Part shown: positions 21,623 through 34,388 of the stretch, piece by piece
Position numbering within the stretch: the stretch's first letter is position 1
Layout: every line of letters begins with the position of its first letter
Source of the DNA: Ligula intestinalis
Taxonomy: Eukaryota > Platyhelminthes > Cestoda > Diphyllobothriidea > Diphyllobothriidae
Reading direction: 5' to 3'
Length of the DNA stretch: 64,000 nt
NCBI GenBank assembly: GCA_036362985.1
Contig: JAYGXS010000001.1
Coordinates: forward strand, 18,792,977-18,856,976
The notes under the pieces: generated by a model
Told to the model about the DNA's origin: nothing
What the model saw: the letters and a program-made list of their open reading frames with translations, nothing else
Database searches by the model: none
Position numbers and translations under genes: made by a program

Positions 21623-22289
21623 GTGAGATTTAGTTTTGAGCTTGGCATAATTACACTTGCATCGCACCAAAGCAACTTATACACTGAAGAGGCAGAGGCA
21701 GAATGAATAAGTTAAGCTACTCTCGTGAATTTTAATGAGAGTCACTTTAACTCGTCATTGCACAAAGGAGATAAGGCAAGCACGATATAATTAAGGAATT
21801 GTGATCATTTATTCAAGTAGGCATTAAAATATAGCGTCAACTTTTTTTGTCTAGAATTGCTCACCGAAGTAGGTGAGAACCATAATTTTGATTGGGTGTT
21901 GTTAAATCTCACATTAGCAATCTTATACATATATTAGTTACTAGTGTTTTGAACCGTAGATGCCAGTACTTCTCACACTTACTCGTACTGCAAAGACTAA
22001 CCATTGTCTTCAAGGATGTTGGAACGAAGCAGCTAGCGGATTTCTAATAGAAGCAGCAATACGTCGACGGACATTGCAGGCAAGGACAAAGGTGGCTAGA
22101 ATAGCAATTTCTGCCTCATTTGCTGTCGTCAGCAAATCGTACCCAACTCCAGGTGCTGCACCCCCCATTTGTTGAATATGCTAACTGTTGATCATAAATT
22201 CACCCCTCTAAGCATTAAACCACAGGCTCGTTGTCTTGCTGGTTAAGATAGGGAATATTATAAGGGGTTCTGACAGATTTATCACGTTG

Positions 22290-22700
22290 TGTTAAGGATA
22301 TTAAGGTTTAACCCTAATGGGTGCGATCTTCCAGGCCCATGGTTCCTTTAGATGAGGAGAGAAGACGGTGGGAAAGCCAGATTTTTAGGAATCTTGTATT
22401 CTGTAGAACGATAGAAGAATAGATGGACTGAATTGGGACTCTCGGATGACTGCCGTTCGGCTGCCAGGGCATCCATTCTGGAGTGATGAGAACCTCAGGA
22501 ATCGCCGCAATGTCGACGCATGGTTTGTTACGGCTGCCAATCACGCAGCGGATTTTTAGACGAGAGATCGTGGCACGACCTTGAGATGGGCACAGGCTGG
22601 CTAGCCTGGGCGCGCGTCCGTTTGCGCATAGGCCCGAGACACGCGAGAACACTGTTTTGCGCGAGGTCCTATGCTCTGAGTGACCTCGTCTGTGGCTTCA
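22290..22700 (-). repeat. Dispersed GC-rich repeat, family D (inside ApoL-like intron)
   Basis: Read on the minus strand it aligns along about 400 bases with 35490-35890. It starts at CCACAGACGAGGTCACT, runs through CAGCCGAACGGCAGTCATCC and GTCTTCTCTC, and ends AAAGGAACCATG. It lies wholly within the intron of the ApoL-like gene. Confidence 0.7.
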
Positions 22701-22754
22701 AGAGTTTGGAGGGTGCCGGAAGGACACGACCACTACGGACTTGCTTACGTTAGT

Positions 22755-22862
22755 TCACCCAAATATGAAAAGAACTCACGGCCTCACAGGGAGTTGAACC
22801 CATGCAAAAGCCTTTTTCTGATTTTACTCCCACCGAGGCCGTCAGTTTTTCACATTAAATGA
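22755..22862 (-). repeat. tRNA-derived SINE-like copy
   Basis: On the minus strand the arms ACGGCCTC and GAGGCCGT could pair as an acceptor, and a B box GGTTCAACTCC is present. The tail CTTTTCATATTTGGGTGAAC matches the tail of the 9.3-kb copies. The T stem is mismatched, so this is not a working tRNA. Confidence 0.55.
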
Positions 22863-23419
22863 GGGAATACTGACGCTGATGAATGTAGCGCCTGTGCAGT
22901 AGAGCTTGGCCAATCAGAAAAGCGATATCTACGGGCACGAGCAGAGTGTCTATTTGATTGTTTGATTATCTGGCTTGCATATCTCTAACGATATGCGCGA
23001 GCGGAAGGGTGGAATATCAGAAGTTTAAATCTTCTAGCCAGACGAACACTCTGCCTGGACTCTTAGCTAGGGCATATGGCAGTATTTTTCATACATAATC
23101 TGTACAACTTGCAGTATTCGTTTGTGGAATGGGCATTACGTGTTTATTACAGAGTCGTTAATTCTCTGTTACTCAAATGTTCCATGACACGTTTGCTATA
23201 ATACCTCGATAATTCTCTGGTGTTAGTAAACCCGGAACCACATACTTGAAGGCATCCTTGGTGCTGGCAAATTTAATAAATCCATCATCTGTTTTGAGCA
23301 TCCTTTTATGGCTCTGGCCATTATTACATACATGAAGGGCTGTCAAATTACTCAGATATTGTCCACCTACGAGCGCACGTCTACCTCATTCTGTAGGTGT
23401 TTCTATTTTGCTATGCTAG

Positions 23420-23819
23420 GAAATCGATTGATAGAATACAGGACGCCATAGACTTTTACGCACCAGTGGCGCAACAACTTGGCAGGGGTGTTCCTTCTCT
23501 CGCTTATGAGGAGTGTGAAGACAATTCCTTAATGAGTGACGCTCGCGTGGCCACCATAAAGGCAACCAATCTATTGAAAGACAACTGGACGACCTCGAGG
23601 CGGGGTTTAACAAAGGTGTTGAGGTCAGTTGATGTGCCCAAGAAGACTGCATATAAAGCATCGGTGAAAACTCTCAAAGTAGCGACTGGTACTATCGCCG
23701 CTGTTGGTGGTGCAATCCAAGTTGTGGAAATGGGTTGCTTACTGAAGGAGTGGATTTCAGAACCCTCGGAAACCAAACCTCTGAAAAAATTGATTGGACA
23801 GCTCAAGTTTGTCCTATGA
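23420..23819 (+). CDS. Apolipoprotein L-like protein, terminal exon
   Basis: The acceptor (TTTCTATTTTGCTATGCTAG) ends at 23419 and contributes one G. This completes the AG left by the upstream exon as an Arg codon, so the two exons join in frame across a 1797-bp intron. The exon encodes about 132 residues ending at a TGA. The C-terminal part has a hydrophobic Gly/Ala helix (VATGTIAAVGGAIQVVEM) followed by LLKEWI and a charged helix with KPLKKLIGQLKFVL. It mirrors the end of ApoL proteins, where a GG-containing hydrophobic segment precedes a leucine-rich helix. From 21375 the joined product is 215 residues, shorter than typical vertebrate ApoL proteins. No neighbouring gene informs its role. 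Confidence 0.55.
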
Positions 23820-26800
23820 CTCAATATTTTATATTATTGTTTACTGCTAGCCCACCCAGTGGGTTATTTCTTGTTTTATGGCTGCATAATGGTACCTAAG
23901 ACGAAATGGTAAAATTAATAGATGACACAAAACGTTTGATGCAGTAATCTCTAGAATGGATGCTAGTATTGGCAGGAATTAAATATGTAAATATAGACTT
24001 AGTGCATATGACTCATACTAGTTATATTAGACGTGATAAGACTAAGGTATGGTCTTTCATTCAGAATCGCTTGTGTTGAAAATAGTGCACATCAGAAAAC
24101 GCTGAAGTGATAACTACAAGTTTCCATTTTATTCTCACAGGTAAGACCTTGAGGATACAAGTTGCATGATTAAAAGAGCACGCTGTTCTAGCATTGGACA
24201 ATTATTTGGAGCTCTTCAACTTCTGCTGGAATTCATTGGATTAAGCATATTTAGTTATTTCACCTACATCTCACATTAATAGTAAAACTCACAGTCAAAT
24301 ATAATAATAACCAAAACAAGGAAATTTAGAAAAGTATGTAAAGTTTGCATCAAATATTAATAAATTGAGTCCTTATGTACACAGCGCAAACATTACAGCG
24401 GTGTTGTCAATGCATTCAAATGCAAGGGTCTGTAGATGAAATGTTGAGGTGAGAATGTTGAAGATCAAATGGATACATCTCAGAAACCACCTTCAACGGC
24501 AAATGTCTATCGCAGACGTTCTGATTTGTATCAAGTTGATTCAAAGTTCGCGAACAGCTCACAAAATATACTTTCGCGAATAATGCATAAAGTCTTAATA
24601 TGTGTCAAATTATTATTTCTACTGCTTCTATTATCTGATAGGATCATGTTTGATGCATGTAACGCTGACTTATTAGGTCTCCCGTCGTTTTTAGATTAAT
24701 CGCTGCATACCTCAGAGAGGTCCTCGTGACTAACCAGTGACTACGGAGAGTCGTCGAGGGTTTGCTTTATCTGCACCTCTAAGAACGTATCACGCCCGTA
24801 TCTTCCGAACATTTTAAATGTTAGATCAAATTGCTACTGAAGATAAGAGAATGGGTTAATTTTAAAATCGTAAGGAACATTAAGTCAGGACGTTTTCTTA
24901 CTTTTATGATTTTTGATCGACATTTTCATTAGAAAATACTGTTTGGATTTAAATGCAATGACTATATTCGAGACTTCCATACATTTCCAACCTTTATAAC
25001 TAAAAAATAAACATATATCTCCGGGCCATCTTCTTCTTTTTGCATCTATGCACTGCCTTACATTTTGAGAACTGGCAATAATCATGGGTGCCCATGTCAC
25101 CAGACCGTTTAAGCTGTGTAGAGTGTTTAAGGTAAAACCGTGCCTCTATAGCGATGATTGGGTGGTACTTTCTTTAAAGAGAGCAAACAATTTGTGCGGT
25201 TTCCCATCGACAGTATCCTGTCACTACATAACAGGGATAACGAATGAGAGTCTATAACAAAATAAACTTTTTACTGAAGATAATCAAAGCAAAACAGCAA
25301 AATTGTGTTTTTATTCCGTACGGGCTTACAAACATGAAAACTACCTCAAATAAATCAATGTTATAAACTGTGTGGATTTAGCTACAGCTAGTTGCCATAT
25401 AAATAACAAATGGATTCCCAAATTAAAAGTCCGGGAAGGCGGAATGAACTGTAACAGCCTGTCTGCGCTAATATAGCATACAATAGCTGCTAAAAACGCC
25501 CGAGTGCGTTTATAGTCAATGAGGTGGCATGTCACGCATCGATTGGTTAAAAGTAACGTGCGCCTCGCGACGTGAGTTGACCGAAAGTGTGGGGAAGGCA
25601 GGACATCGCAGGCCCCACGCAACGATTTTGACGAAGATGCGGGGAGGGGTGTCATGTGCGAGTACACGGGAACTTAGGTAGCATAAGTGTGATGCGTCAA
25701 CACAACAGTGCGTAGTGCAGGATGCCATGGATCCGGCGTACAAGCTCCTCCGTACAAGACTCAAGTCAGTAACGACGAGACCGACAGCACTAGGTTATGA
25801 TTTAGAAGAATGTCACCAGCGTGGTCCATGAAAACGCCTTGGTTTCTTCTTCGTCGTGTTTGAAGGATGATAAAAGTGATAATTAATCTGGACTGAGTAT
25901 CTTCACCCATGCTTTTTCATAGTATGGACACTCAGCCCTTCATTCGGCACGCAGACTGGAGACGTTTTCCAAACAAAAGTCTGAAGGTTAAAGTTCTTGC
26001 ATCGCTGCCTTGATGAGAACGTATTTCCAGAATGTTTTTTGCTGTAGTCTGCTTAATGAATATGGCTCAGTCCATCTCCGCATGTGAGGCACAACCTCTG
26101 CCCTCGGCGGCTGGGGCGCACACACGCACTGGAGGCAGGTCGCACCAATTAGCGTCCTGAAGCGCTCTGCAGCCCTTGGACAATTTCTGCACTGACGGAC
26201 ACTTGGGATTCCGCTCTGAGGGGGTCGCGCGTGACGCAGCGCGCTCACGCGTCTCTCACCGTCTTTGGTCAAGGAAATGGACATCTAAGGACGTTGTTCA
26301 GGTGTCAGGCCTCCACAGAAACATGGTTTTAGGAGGCACCTCGTGCTTGCACCTTAAGTCCTTCGACGGATCATACATAGACCCTAATGGTTTGATGGAA
26401 CCGGATACCAGCTCTGTGCGATTGATATGCTTTCTTTTCTTATCTCCATTGGCTAACCGTCTGACTCAAAATCAAACACGCTGTTCCCTCGCTAGGGAGT
26501 TTAACAGTCGAATCTAAGGAGACGTATTTCCTCTACCACCGATCCAGAAACCCCCGTTTTTGTTGTCAGACCAGATCAACTGCCTCACCCGCTAGCATCC
26601 AAATTGGATGTATTACGACCTACAGCACCGGTATGGTCTATCAATGAGTGCTCAAAAATCAGATTTGACACGTTTACTTGTATTTCATTCCTCAACGGAA
26701 TAGATGAGGTAATAGAGCCATGTCTGATGTAAATGACGACACCAAAAAACTACCGTTACTCGGTTGTGCAGGACTTACACAAATGCTATGAAGACAGATA

Positions 26801-27550
26801 GATGCCTCACAAGCTGCTATGACGACAGACTTTTTTCCAGGCCTTATTGCTTATTTTCACGGATGGTTTAGGAAAGGCGGAGTACGGTTGATTCAGTGAA
26901 AGTCTTCTTAAATCTAGTTCACGTACAAGTCACCGTGCTTTTTTCCAGCATGTAATGACAGGCGCAATGGAAATTGCTGAACTGGATGGTCAAATCGCTC
27001 TCTAAACAACCTGCCATCTTGGGTTAGAAGCAGGAGCTCTTGTCTATACCCGTTTATCTGGGGAAGGGGAGTGAGGATGGGTTGTTTGTTTCAAACTTTC
27101 CGCCGTCCAGAACACCCTGAGAACTACCTCGCATTATCGTCTCCACCTGTGCGACAAAAGAAGTTAATTTATGGCTCTAGGTAGTAGTATTAATCAGAGC
27201 CAGGATTCGTGGTGTCATGACTTGCTTGACACGGTTTCGTGAACTTGTGTTCAAACCCACGTCACTGTGCGCATGCGCATGTTTCCTTTGTACGGCAGTC
27301 AGAGTGTTGCTGTCCTCTGTACCTCGCTCGCCTGGCGGTTGATATCCAACCGAGCAGTGCGTGCGCTCAGGCGCGTGCACGCTTGCTTTCGCGCTTGGTT
27401 TTTGTTTCAATGCGCTGGCGCCATATACTGTCTGTGTGAGTGTGTGCAAGCCGCAAGCCCCACCCACGGTCGCCAACGAGAAACAGAGCCTGGTTAGTGC
27501 CTATTAGTCAATGACTGAATGATTACTCCGTCTCGGAAGGTTGTTGGTTC
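23820..27550. other. Gene-free span
   Basis: No domain is recognised. It includes AT-rich sequence to about 25.4 kb and GC-richer islands at about 25.5-25.8, 26.05-26.5 and 27.2-27.55 kb. The open frames in these islands overlap on both strands and look like chance. A short frame at 24469-24699 has a hydrophobic run (LLFLLLLLS) but nothing else to support it. Confidence 0.4.
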
Positions 27551-27559
27551 AGGCTTCGT

Positions 27560-28010
27560 GCAGGGCTGCTCTCACCCCTCTGAGATCGAATTTCTGTATG
27601 AGTATGAAATGTCAGATCTCGGCCAACCATGGTCCATGCGGCTTGGTAGCCGCTGGCACATTCTCTCGGTACTGATTCCCTGTCGGTGCAAGCTTCGCGC
27701 TCTTACTGGGTTTCAGGCCCCATATCAGATGTCCGAAAAGGTAGACGGTCGCTAGACGGTGGGTGAGAGTGAGGTCGACCCTCGGCGCGCTTCTCTCCTC
27801 ACTATAATAAATCTGAATACGCTTGAATCTATCATGGTGCGCTAGAAGCCATGGCTTGGAGGGTTTGCCCACTGACGGGGAAACTCGGGCCACCTACGTT
27901 GCTGCTCCTCCTGTGCGCTTGTGAAGTGTGTGCGTATGGGAGGATAAGGCGGACTGAGAGTCAGGCTGCAATGGCTCCCTCTAAATGTGGCCTTTATGGC
28001 GCCTCTGCTC
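27560..28010 (+). repeat. Dispersed GC-rich repeat, related to 31.2-31.5 kb
   Basis: The segments GAGAGTGAGGTCGACCCTC, TATCATGGTGCGCTAGAAGC and CAATGGCTCCCTCT recur in the same order at 31280-31500. This is non-coding repeat, although long open frames cross it by chance. Confidence 0.65.
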
Positions 28011-28508
28011 ACGCGGTAGCATACCTAGCGAGTTGGATGTGTCAAGTGTTGAGTGATTACCGTGCCAGCCACCTACACCCTCCCACATCCTCGGTCTTAT
28101 TGACTTTGTCGGTAACCGTAGCGTGGGTAGACCCATTTTGAAAAGAAAAACTAACATAATTACCATATTAGGTTCAGTAGGCGTACTTTTGTGTATTCAT
28201 TTATGTCAGCAGACTAGTAGCTGCGTATCGCGTCCCGCTTCTTCAACGTGCATTGACAACTCTGCTACTATATCGCTGCCTACCCTTCACTTTCTTCGTC
28301 TACTTAACCTTGCCATTACATTTCCGCGGCTTATATCGTTAAAAGAGAAGCAACAGTTGCAATTGCAGTTACTATACATACCATTCGTTACCTTTGCATA
28401 ATGGCGTTTAGCGTTTGCCTAAGATACTGCACTGATGATCACACGACAATGCTTTTCATGCAGTTGTGGTTTAACAAAGGAAAAACACCTTTCCTAAATG
28501 AAGGAAAA

Positions 28509-28745
28509 TCGGTTTCAATGACCTCACCCAGCGTCAGTGAACATCCCCCAACTTACACGCGCCCACCTTTAGTCCACTTGGGGTTAGTGATGATATTAAC
28601 AAGTGTACATCTGTAACCTCGTCCAAAGTTACTGAACAACCCCCAACCTATACGCGTCCGTTTTTGGTCTATTACGGTCTAAAGATGATATTAAAAATCT
28701 GTACCTCAGTGACTTTGCCCAGGGTCAGCAAAACTCCCCAAAGTT
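28509..28745 (+). repeat. Tandem repeat, about 94-bp unit, 2.5 copies
   Basis: Units start near 28509, 28602 and 28697. Shared text includes CTGTAACCTC or its variants, CAACCCCCAACCTA and GATGATATTAA. The last copy is partial. The units have diverged. Confidence 0.7.
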
Positions 28746-28749
28746 AAAT

Positions 28750-31080
28750 ACACATAACTAAGCTAAAGGAATTAGAAGGAATATCCGGATTGGTTCAGTT
28801 AACCCTCGAGAAGACCGGCCCCAACACAAAGTGCTATTCACAACATTCAGTCACCAGAAATTTAGAATTTTAATATTGAACATAACATATAACTCTTTCA
28901 TACATATGTACAGTAATATGTTTACCAGATTTTTTTGTCATAAATAATAAACGCGTTATACTAGAAAAAGATTTAAAAACGTCTATTATTACTGGGTTTT
29001 GGGAAAAAGCGAGTTTTCGGAATAAAACTCCACATTCCAGGTTTGTCAACGTCGATTAGAGGTCGATGCCGTCGCTATATTGCTGCCGCATTAAACTTTA
29101 TTAACAAAATTTAGCTAGTTTTTGTAGTTATTTGTACAAAGGTCCTTTGTCGTACATCCCTTTTCCCCACCCATAAAACCACGATCCCACCAGTCCCGTA
29201 AGACAGAAGACTCAGGTTTTGAAAATCCAGGTGGGCCTAGACAAGATACTTTTGCCACTTTGTCTTTACACCGGACACGGAGGTGGGAGTGGGGAGCGAG
29301 TGGGTAGCGCCAACCGCACTCTTCACCATCACCCGGGGTCAAGGATACTAAATGGGAGCTGGCGTAGGCTACTGTCCCCAACGCAAGCCTAAACCCCAAA
29401 TATCGTAGTCTATTTTAGCAGTGGACTTTACTTAGGTACTATACTACTATCTACCCATTACCTTAGTAGGTGTGAAGTCAGGCCAAAGAAGGCCGATACT
29501 GATACAGTTACTTCCATTTATACACTTTCTGAATATCAGTGTAGCCAAGTCTTAGAAGTACTGGTACTATTTATAAGGCTAACAATTTTCAGAAGTGACG
29601 CTAATGCTAAATCAACGTTAGGGCTCATACGTCTTTTGCTCTCAACAAGGACTGGGCAATCTTGTCATTTTGACTTAATAAATGTTTAATGCACTGAGCA
29701 TCTTAGGGCTTGCCATGTTTTCTGCCCTCTCAACTCCATCCTCCTTGTCTGCGTCTGTTAAAAATAGAAGTTAAACTACGAGTAGTAGGATATCGCTGCT
29801 ATAAGTACTTGATAAACATTGTTACTAAGTAGTATATTATGATATGGTCTGTAGGTGCTTGTAGAAGTCCGGCAACCAGTATGCACTCCCAATCTGTATG
29901 GGACAAAAAAGATTAATAGTTTATGGCTTAAGACAAAGCATTATTAGCTAGTAGCACAATTGTTTACCATAACTTTATGTCGTTCGTAGTGTATTTGCCT
30001 TGAATAGGCTGTCTGCAGTCCTAATACAACACCCAGCTTTCGGTAGACTAAGCATTATCGCAGGATATCGACTTCCTATGTTGCTATAAACTGGCAATTT
30101 AGTGGAGTGCTAGTAGCACTGTAACCATATTTGTCCAAATTATAAGCTAGTGGATGGTTACTTGGGTGAGCGCTGAGACTCCTGTGAATCTGGAATAATG
30201 CCATTCCAAGTAATACATGTTCGTGGCTGGAGAACGTCATGACAGCTCTTGTCTTCCGCGCCCTCACCTCCATGCGTGCGTCTATATGGAAGTGTGAAGC
30301 ACATAGTGGGCTTCCTTTGGCAGTCAGTTATGCTAGATTAACATTTGACCTCGGTCTCACCACTTTTCGCTCGCCAATTGCGGACGTCTGCAAAATTTTA
30401 CTTGTATATATCGGTTTAAGTTTTGCAATAGAGTCAGTCAAATAAAATTTTCCGTGCGACTAGACGATGCTTATTCTAACAATGCTACGGATCTCTAGTT
30501 GCAATTATCCAGCAGCTACATGAGCTGTTGGTAAAACCAACTAGCTGCCAGGGTATGGAGCGTTTACGGCAGCCAAGTTAAGGAGAGGAATTTGTTCTTG
30601 GTCCCTGCGTTTGGCTTGTGATAGCCAGTCAATAATCTTAGCTATCAACGTTTAACTGTGTCCTGTTAGAACACATGTGGACGCGAAATTAGCATGATAG
30701 TTTGTCGAGCCGCGTCTTGAATTTCTAAAATATCTAGTGTGGCTTAAATCTTACAGAGTATCATCTGTCCCATAGGAAGCAAAATTTTCCACAGTCAACT
30801 AGACACGAAAGCTTAGTCATTCCCATAAGAGTATTACAGTTCAGTAATAAGATGTGCATCCTTATCAATTTATTTTAAGAAGTAGGATATGAGCTTACCA
30901 CCTGTATAGGCACTGCGGTATAGGCAGTCGATTCCATAATCTCAATGGTATCCTGCTCGGCTTATCCTGAATTGTTCTTAATGTACGTATCTTACGTCCT
31001 CCGACTTTGTATTTAAGCTACGAGCTGCTGGCTCAAACGGCAGTGTGCCAGGGGCCAGTCCGTGTCCTTTTACATTGTTA
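28750..31080. other. Gene-free span with faint repeat similarity
   Basis: No gene is recognised. A stretch near 29850-29910 (CCAGTATGCACTCCCAAT) matches 32500-32525, so part of the span is probably an old diverged copy of the long repeat. Confidence 0.4.
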
Positions 31081-31502
31081 GATCGCTCGCGTGATATGTC
31101 GGCCTAATAGCCTCATGGCTGCGAATCAAGTCGGTCCTAGTCAGCGTGTATCGCGCCATGCACCATGTGTGCGGTATCAAGAAAGGCAGTTAAGGCGACT
31201 GGAAGAATGTAGTTGGTACCGAGCCGTGAGTGACTGGCTCAGGAGGTGATGACTAAGCTCGATGGTCTGTTGCTGGTGATGGGGGAGAGAGTGAGGTCGA
31301 CTCTCAGCGCATTTATTTCCTCACTTTAATCAATCTTGTGCGCTTAAAGATCTCATGGTGCACTAAAAGCCGTGGCTCGAAGGTAACCAACTGACGGGAT
31401 AACTCGTACACCACAGTCGGACCAGTGTGTGTTATTATGTTGAGTCACTGCCTGCGGGCTGAAAGTCAAACTCAATGGCTCCTTCTTAATGTGACCTTTA
31501 TG
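31080..31502 (+). repeat. 5' neighbour of long dispersed repeat, with internal direct repeat
   Basis: The segment 31080-31200 (CTCGCGTGATATG, CTAATAGCCTCATGGC, CTAGTCAGCGTG) is repeated in direct orientation at 32225-32345. The remainder matches 27.75-28.0 kb. Confidence 0.6.
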
Positions 31503-32720
31503 ATGTTCCCAGTCCGGAGCCTGCAGTGGGCGTTAGCGCCATTAAGGAAAACCATGATCAGTTTCTCATCAGACAAATGCTGCATTTACGCTGAATGCTG
31601 GCACCCAGTCTATCTTTCGCTCAATACTTGCCACGACCTACCTAAACGCCCAGTCTCAGCTGCCCCACCTCGCGTGGTCCAACCAATCACCTCCAGGGCT
31701 ACAAACAAGCAAGATCTCAAAGCGGTGACTGCCGTTAGACATCACTTGGGATTTCGCCCCGAGTGAGGTGGACGCAGATCGCGTCGTTGGCCGTTGTGAA
31801 GACGTCGTGCCTCACACGGCTCTAACTGTCCAACACCGTGCTAGACCGAGTGGCAACTTCCTCCAGTTAATTCTGTATTCTTCCTACTACTATGGTCTTC
31901 CCAATACTGTTCTCCTCTAGGAAAGAATCGGGCCCGAAAGTTCGAAGCCGTCAGAGTAAAACTATAATAGCCTAAACACCCCTCAATAAACCTACCTGGC
32001 GAGCCGTGCTGTTGATACGCGTGTGGAGTATTGGTCTCGCCAGAAATCTGTGCCCTCCACCATCTCTGGCCTTCTTGACACCGGGAGTGGTGAGTGGGGT
32101 AGATTCTCTGCGAGCCTTATTTCACTGAATATCTTGCGGAAGTCACCGCGTCGCTTCAACTCGTTGTAGCTCGTGGAGGACATCGTCGTAATCGACGGTT
32201 GAACTGTCGTCAAATCGCGTTAAATCGCTCGCGTGATATGCCACCCTAACAGCCTTGTGGCCGCGAGTTAACTCGGGCCTAGTCAGGGTGCATCACCCAA
32301 CTGCGCCTCGCGCGCAGTCACGATAGAGGCAGGCAGGTAATCACGTCTTGGTAGATGACCTTAAAGCGGTAGGACGTCAGTTTGGACAACGATGCTGCCG
32401 CAAAGTGCCTATGCTTAGGTGTTTATTCTAGTAATCATGCTTACTAAGGCCAGCAAGCAGCATACTCTACGCACTACCTGGATGTACTTTTTCAGAAGTC
32501 ACATCCAGTATGCACTCCCAATTTCTGTGAAGTAACAGTTAGTTAGTATTTATATAATAATAGAGCGTTTGTTAATCAAGCGCCTCTTCTACCATGCCCT
32601 TTTGCAGTCTAATTTGCAGTCTCTATACTAACATTCAGGCCTACTGCAGAATCTATATGTAGTGTGAACGTTGAATTATACTATTCCAAGCAAGTTCATT
32701 TTGGAAAAATGAAGCACAAC
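31503..32720 (+). repeat. Long dispersed repeat, copy 1
   Basis: About 1.2 kb matches 62788-64000 almost base for base, starting at CCCAGTCCGGAGCCTGCAGT and continuing to the window end in the other copy. No reliable coding sequence exists: the minus-strand frame of about 73 codons near 32.0-32.2 kb is open in both copies but has no recognisable domain. The first 480 bases belong to family D. Confidence 0.85.
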
Positions 32721-33810
32721 AGGGCTTTTCTTTCTCTTCACCCAGTCATCTCTGACCACGAGACTGTGGCAGTTTCCACTGAGTTTGGCCTACAAGGGCC
32801 AGAATACTGCTGCCAGCAGTATTGTGCCAGGAGTATTGTGTTAACTCTAGTGATCATTTGTTCTAAGAGCAACAAAGTATGTGCTGTTATATGACCTGTG
32901 TTTGTTTATAAGAAGCCCACGCCCAGTATTTAGTTTAAGGTAAATAATAATAGGCTTTGGGGTTTAAAGCACGAACTTGAAATGGTGGGTCAAATTTTAG
33001 TCATGACTGCCACAAATTAGTGCCATTTGCTGTCTGTAGGCTAACTGCCGGCATGCTACAGTATATGTCTTACGATGTAAAACGAATAGTGACAATGTTC
33101 CGTCTTTTTAAATGCTTTAGACGGCCGGGGGAAGGCAAGGGAAATTTATCCAGCACAATAAGCTCTCCATCGATCATATCGTCTAAGCTTGTTTTTTGCT
33201 GTGTCTGATAGCTTGCGATGGTGATAGACCTACAATGATTTCCCTGCTACTATACCTGCGGCTCAGACTACTGTAACTTTTTAAAACTCGTGAATAACAA
33301 TGAAGCCAAATGTTTGTACTACTGACTATCCCGAGTAAGTACATGTTTTTGAGGCTAGCTTCTGTTTCCGCACTCGAAACTCTACCTATCAGGCTGTACC
33401 ATGTCATGGGTTGGCGTAAGGCTACTAAGTAATATCTAAAAATTTCTTAAGCCTTTAGGTCAACATTCGCCTTACTGCAGTAATTAAATCCTCTTGAGGT
33501 TTTGGAACATCTGCTGTCTAATAGGAGGGAGATCTGCTGCATAATCAACTCATATTGCTTTATCCTGTAACCATGTTAGTAGCCCAGTAGCGAAGAATAA
33601 TGAATGGACCTATCACCATCGTCTGGTGTTGGTAAAACAAACGGAGGTTTTCCCGCGGTTATGCCTTCTTTGTCCAGAGTTGCAGGGCAGCAGATACGGG
33701 CAGGCGAATTTTGCCTGAATATGCGGAAGGTAAGGCGTTCTAACGAGCAATGCAGCCGTATAAGCGCAGATGGTTATATTATGGCAGGAGAGTTGTAGTG
33801 GGTTTTCTGC
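32721..33810. other. Gene-free span
   Basis: No domain, RNA or clear repeat is seen. Composition is intermediate between the flanking repeats and the AT-rich background. Confidence 0.35.
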
Positions 33811-33814
33811 CCAA

Positions 33815-34260
33815 CGCCCACCTAACTCTTGACTTCACAGACAAGGTCACTCAGGGGAGGACCTTGCGCAAATGCACTTTTCGGCCTGCCTCCGACCAGG
33901 CACAAACTGGCGCGCGATATACGAACCACCCACGCCAGTGTCTACCTTAGTGTGGTCCAACCAATTACCATCAACGTCGCGAGAGAGAGTGAAGATTCAG
34001 TGGCCGCTCGGGATGACTGACGCTAGACTCACTTGGCATTCTGCCTCCTTGCGGGGCGGATGCGCCGCCAATGCTATCTCACAAGGCTCTCCCGGTCAAT
34101 GGCACACCAGACCGAGTCAACCTTCCTATGAATTATTCTTCAACTCATTCTGCAAACAATATATTGTTCCTATTCTTCTGACTTCCCAAGACTTTTCTTA
34201 TCTTCGAAGGAAACGGGTCTGGAAGATCGCAGCTGTTACGGTTAAACCTAAGTAGCCTTA
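33815..34260 (+). repeat. Dispersed GC-rich repeat, family D
   Basis: It begins CTAACTCTTGACTTCACAGA, like the 35.49-kb copy. It ends CTGGAAGATCGCAGCTGTTA, CGGTTAAACC, like the 15.48-kb copy on the minus strand. Confidence 0.65.
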
Positions 34261-34388
34261 ACACGTAGAGATAGGGATGCACCCCATTCCAGGGGTGGGG
34301 TTTGTATCAGGTTAGGTGCTTTTCCACTTCTTTGAATACCTGCCCAGCCTTTTCACTTGCCGGAATCAACGGCTAACAATACCTATTT

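Noticed and set aside
21960..22175. Open frame between the two ApoL-like exons, considered as a middle exon
   Set aside because: Its splice options do not match phase 2 from the upstream exon, and exons at 21375 and 23420 join perfectly without it.
24469..24699. Small secreted or membrane protein frame with a leucine run
   Set aside because: Low-complexity AT-rich context, with no splice or family evidence.
27177..28401. Cluster of long open frames on both strands
   Set aside because: GC-rich repeat DNA; the frames overlap each other and carry no recognisable motifs or splice pattern.
31992..32213. Minus-strand frame conserved in both long repeat copies
   Set aside because: Conservation follows from the near identity of the two copies. 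There is no domain or independent support.
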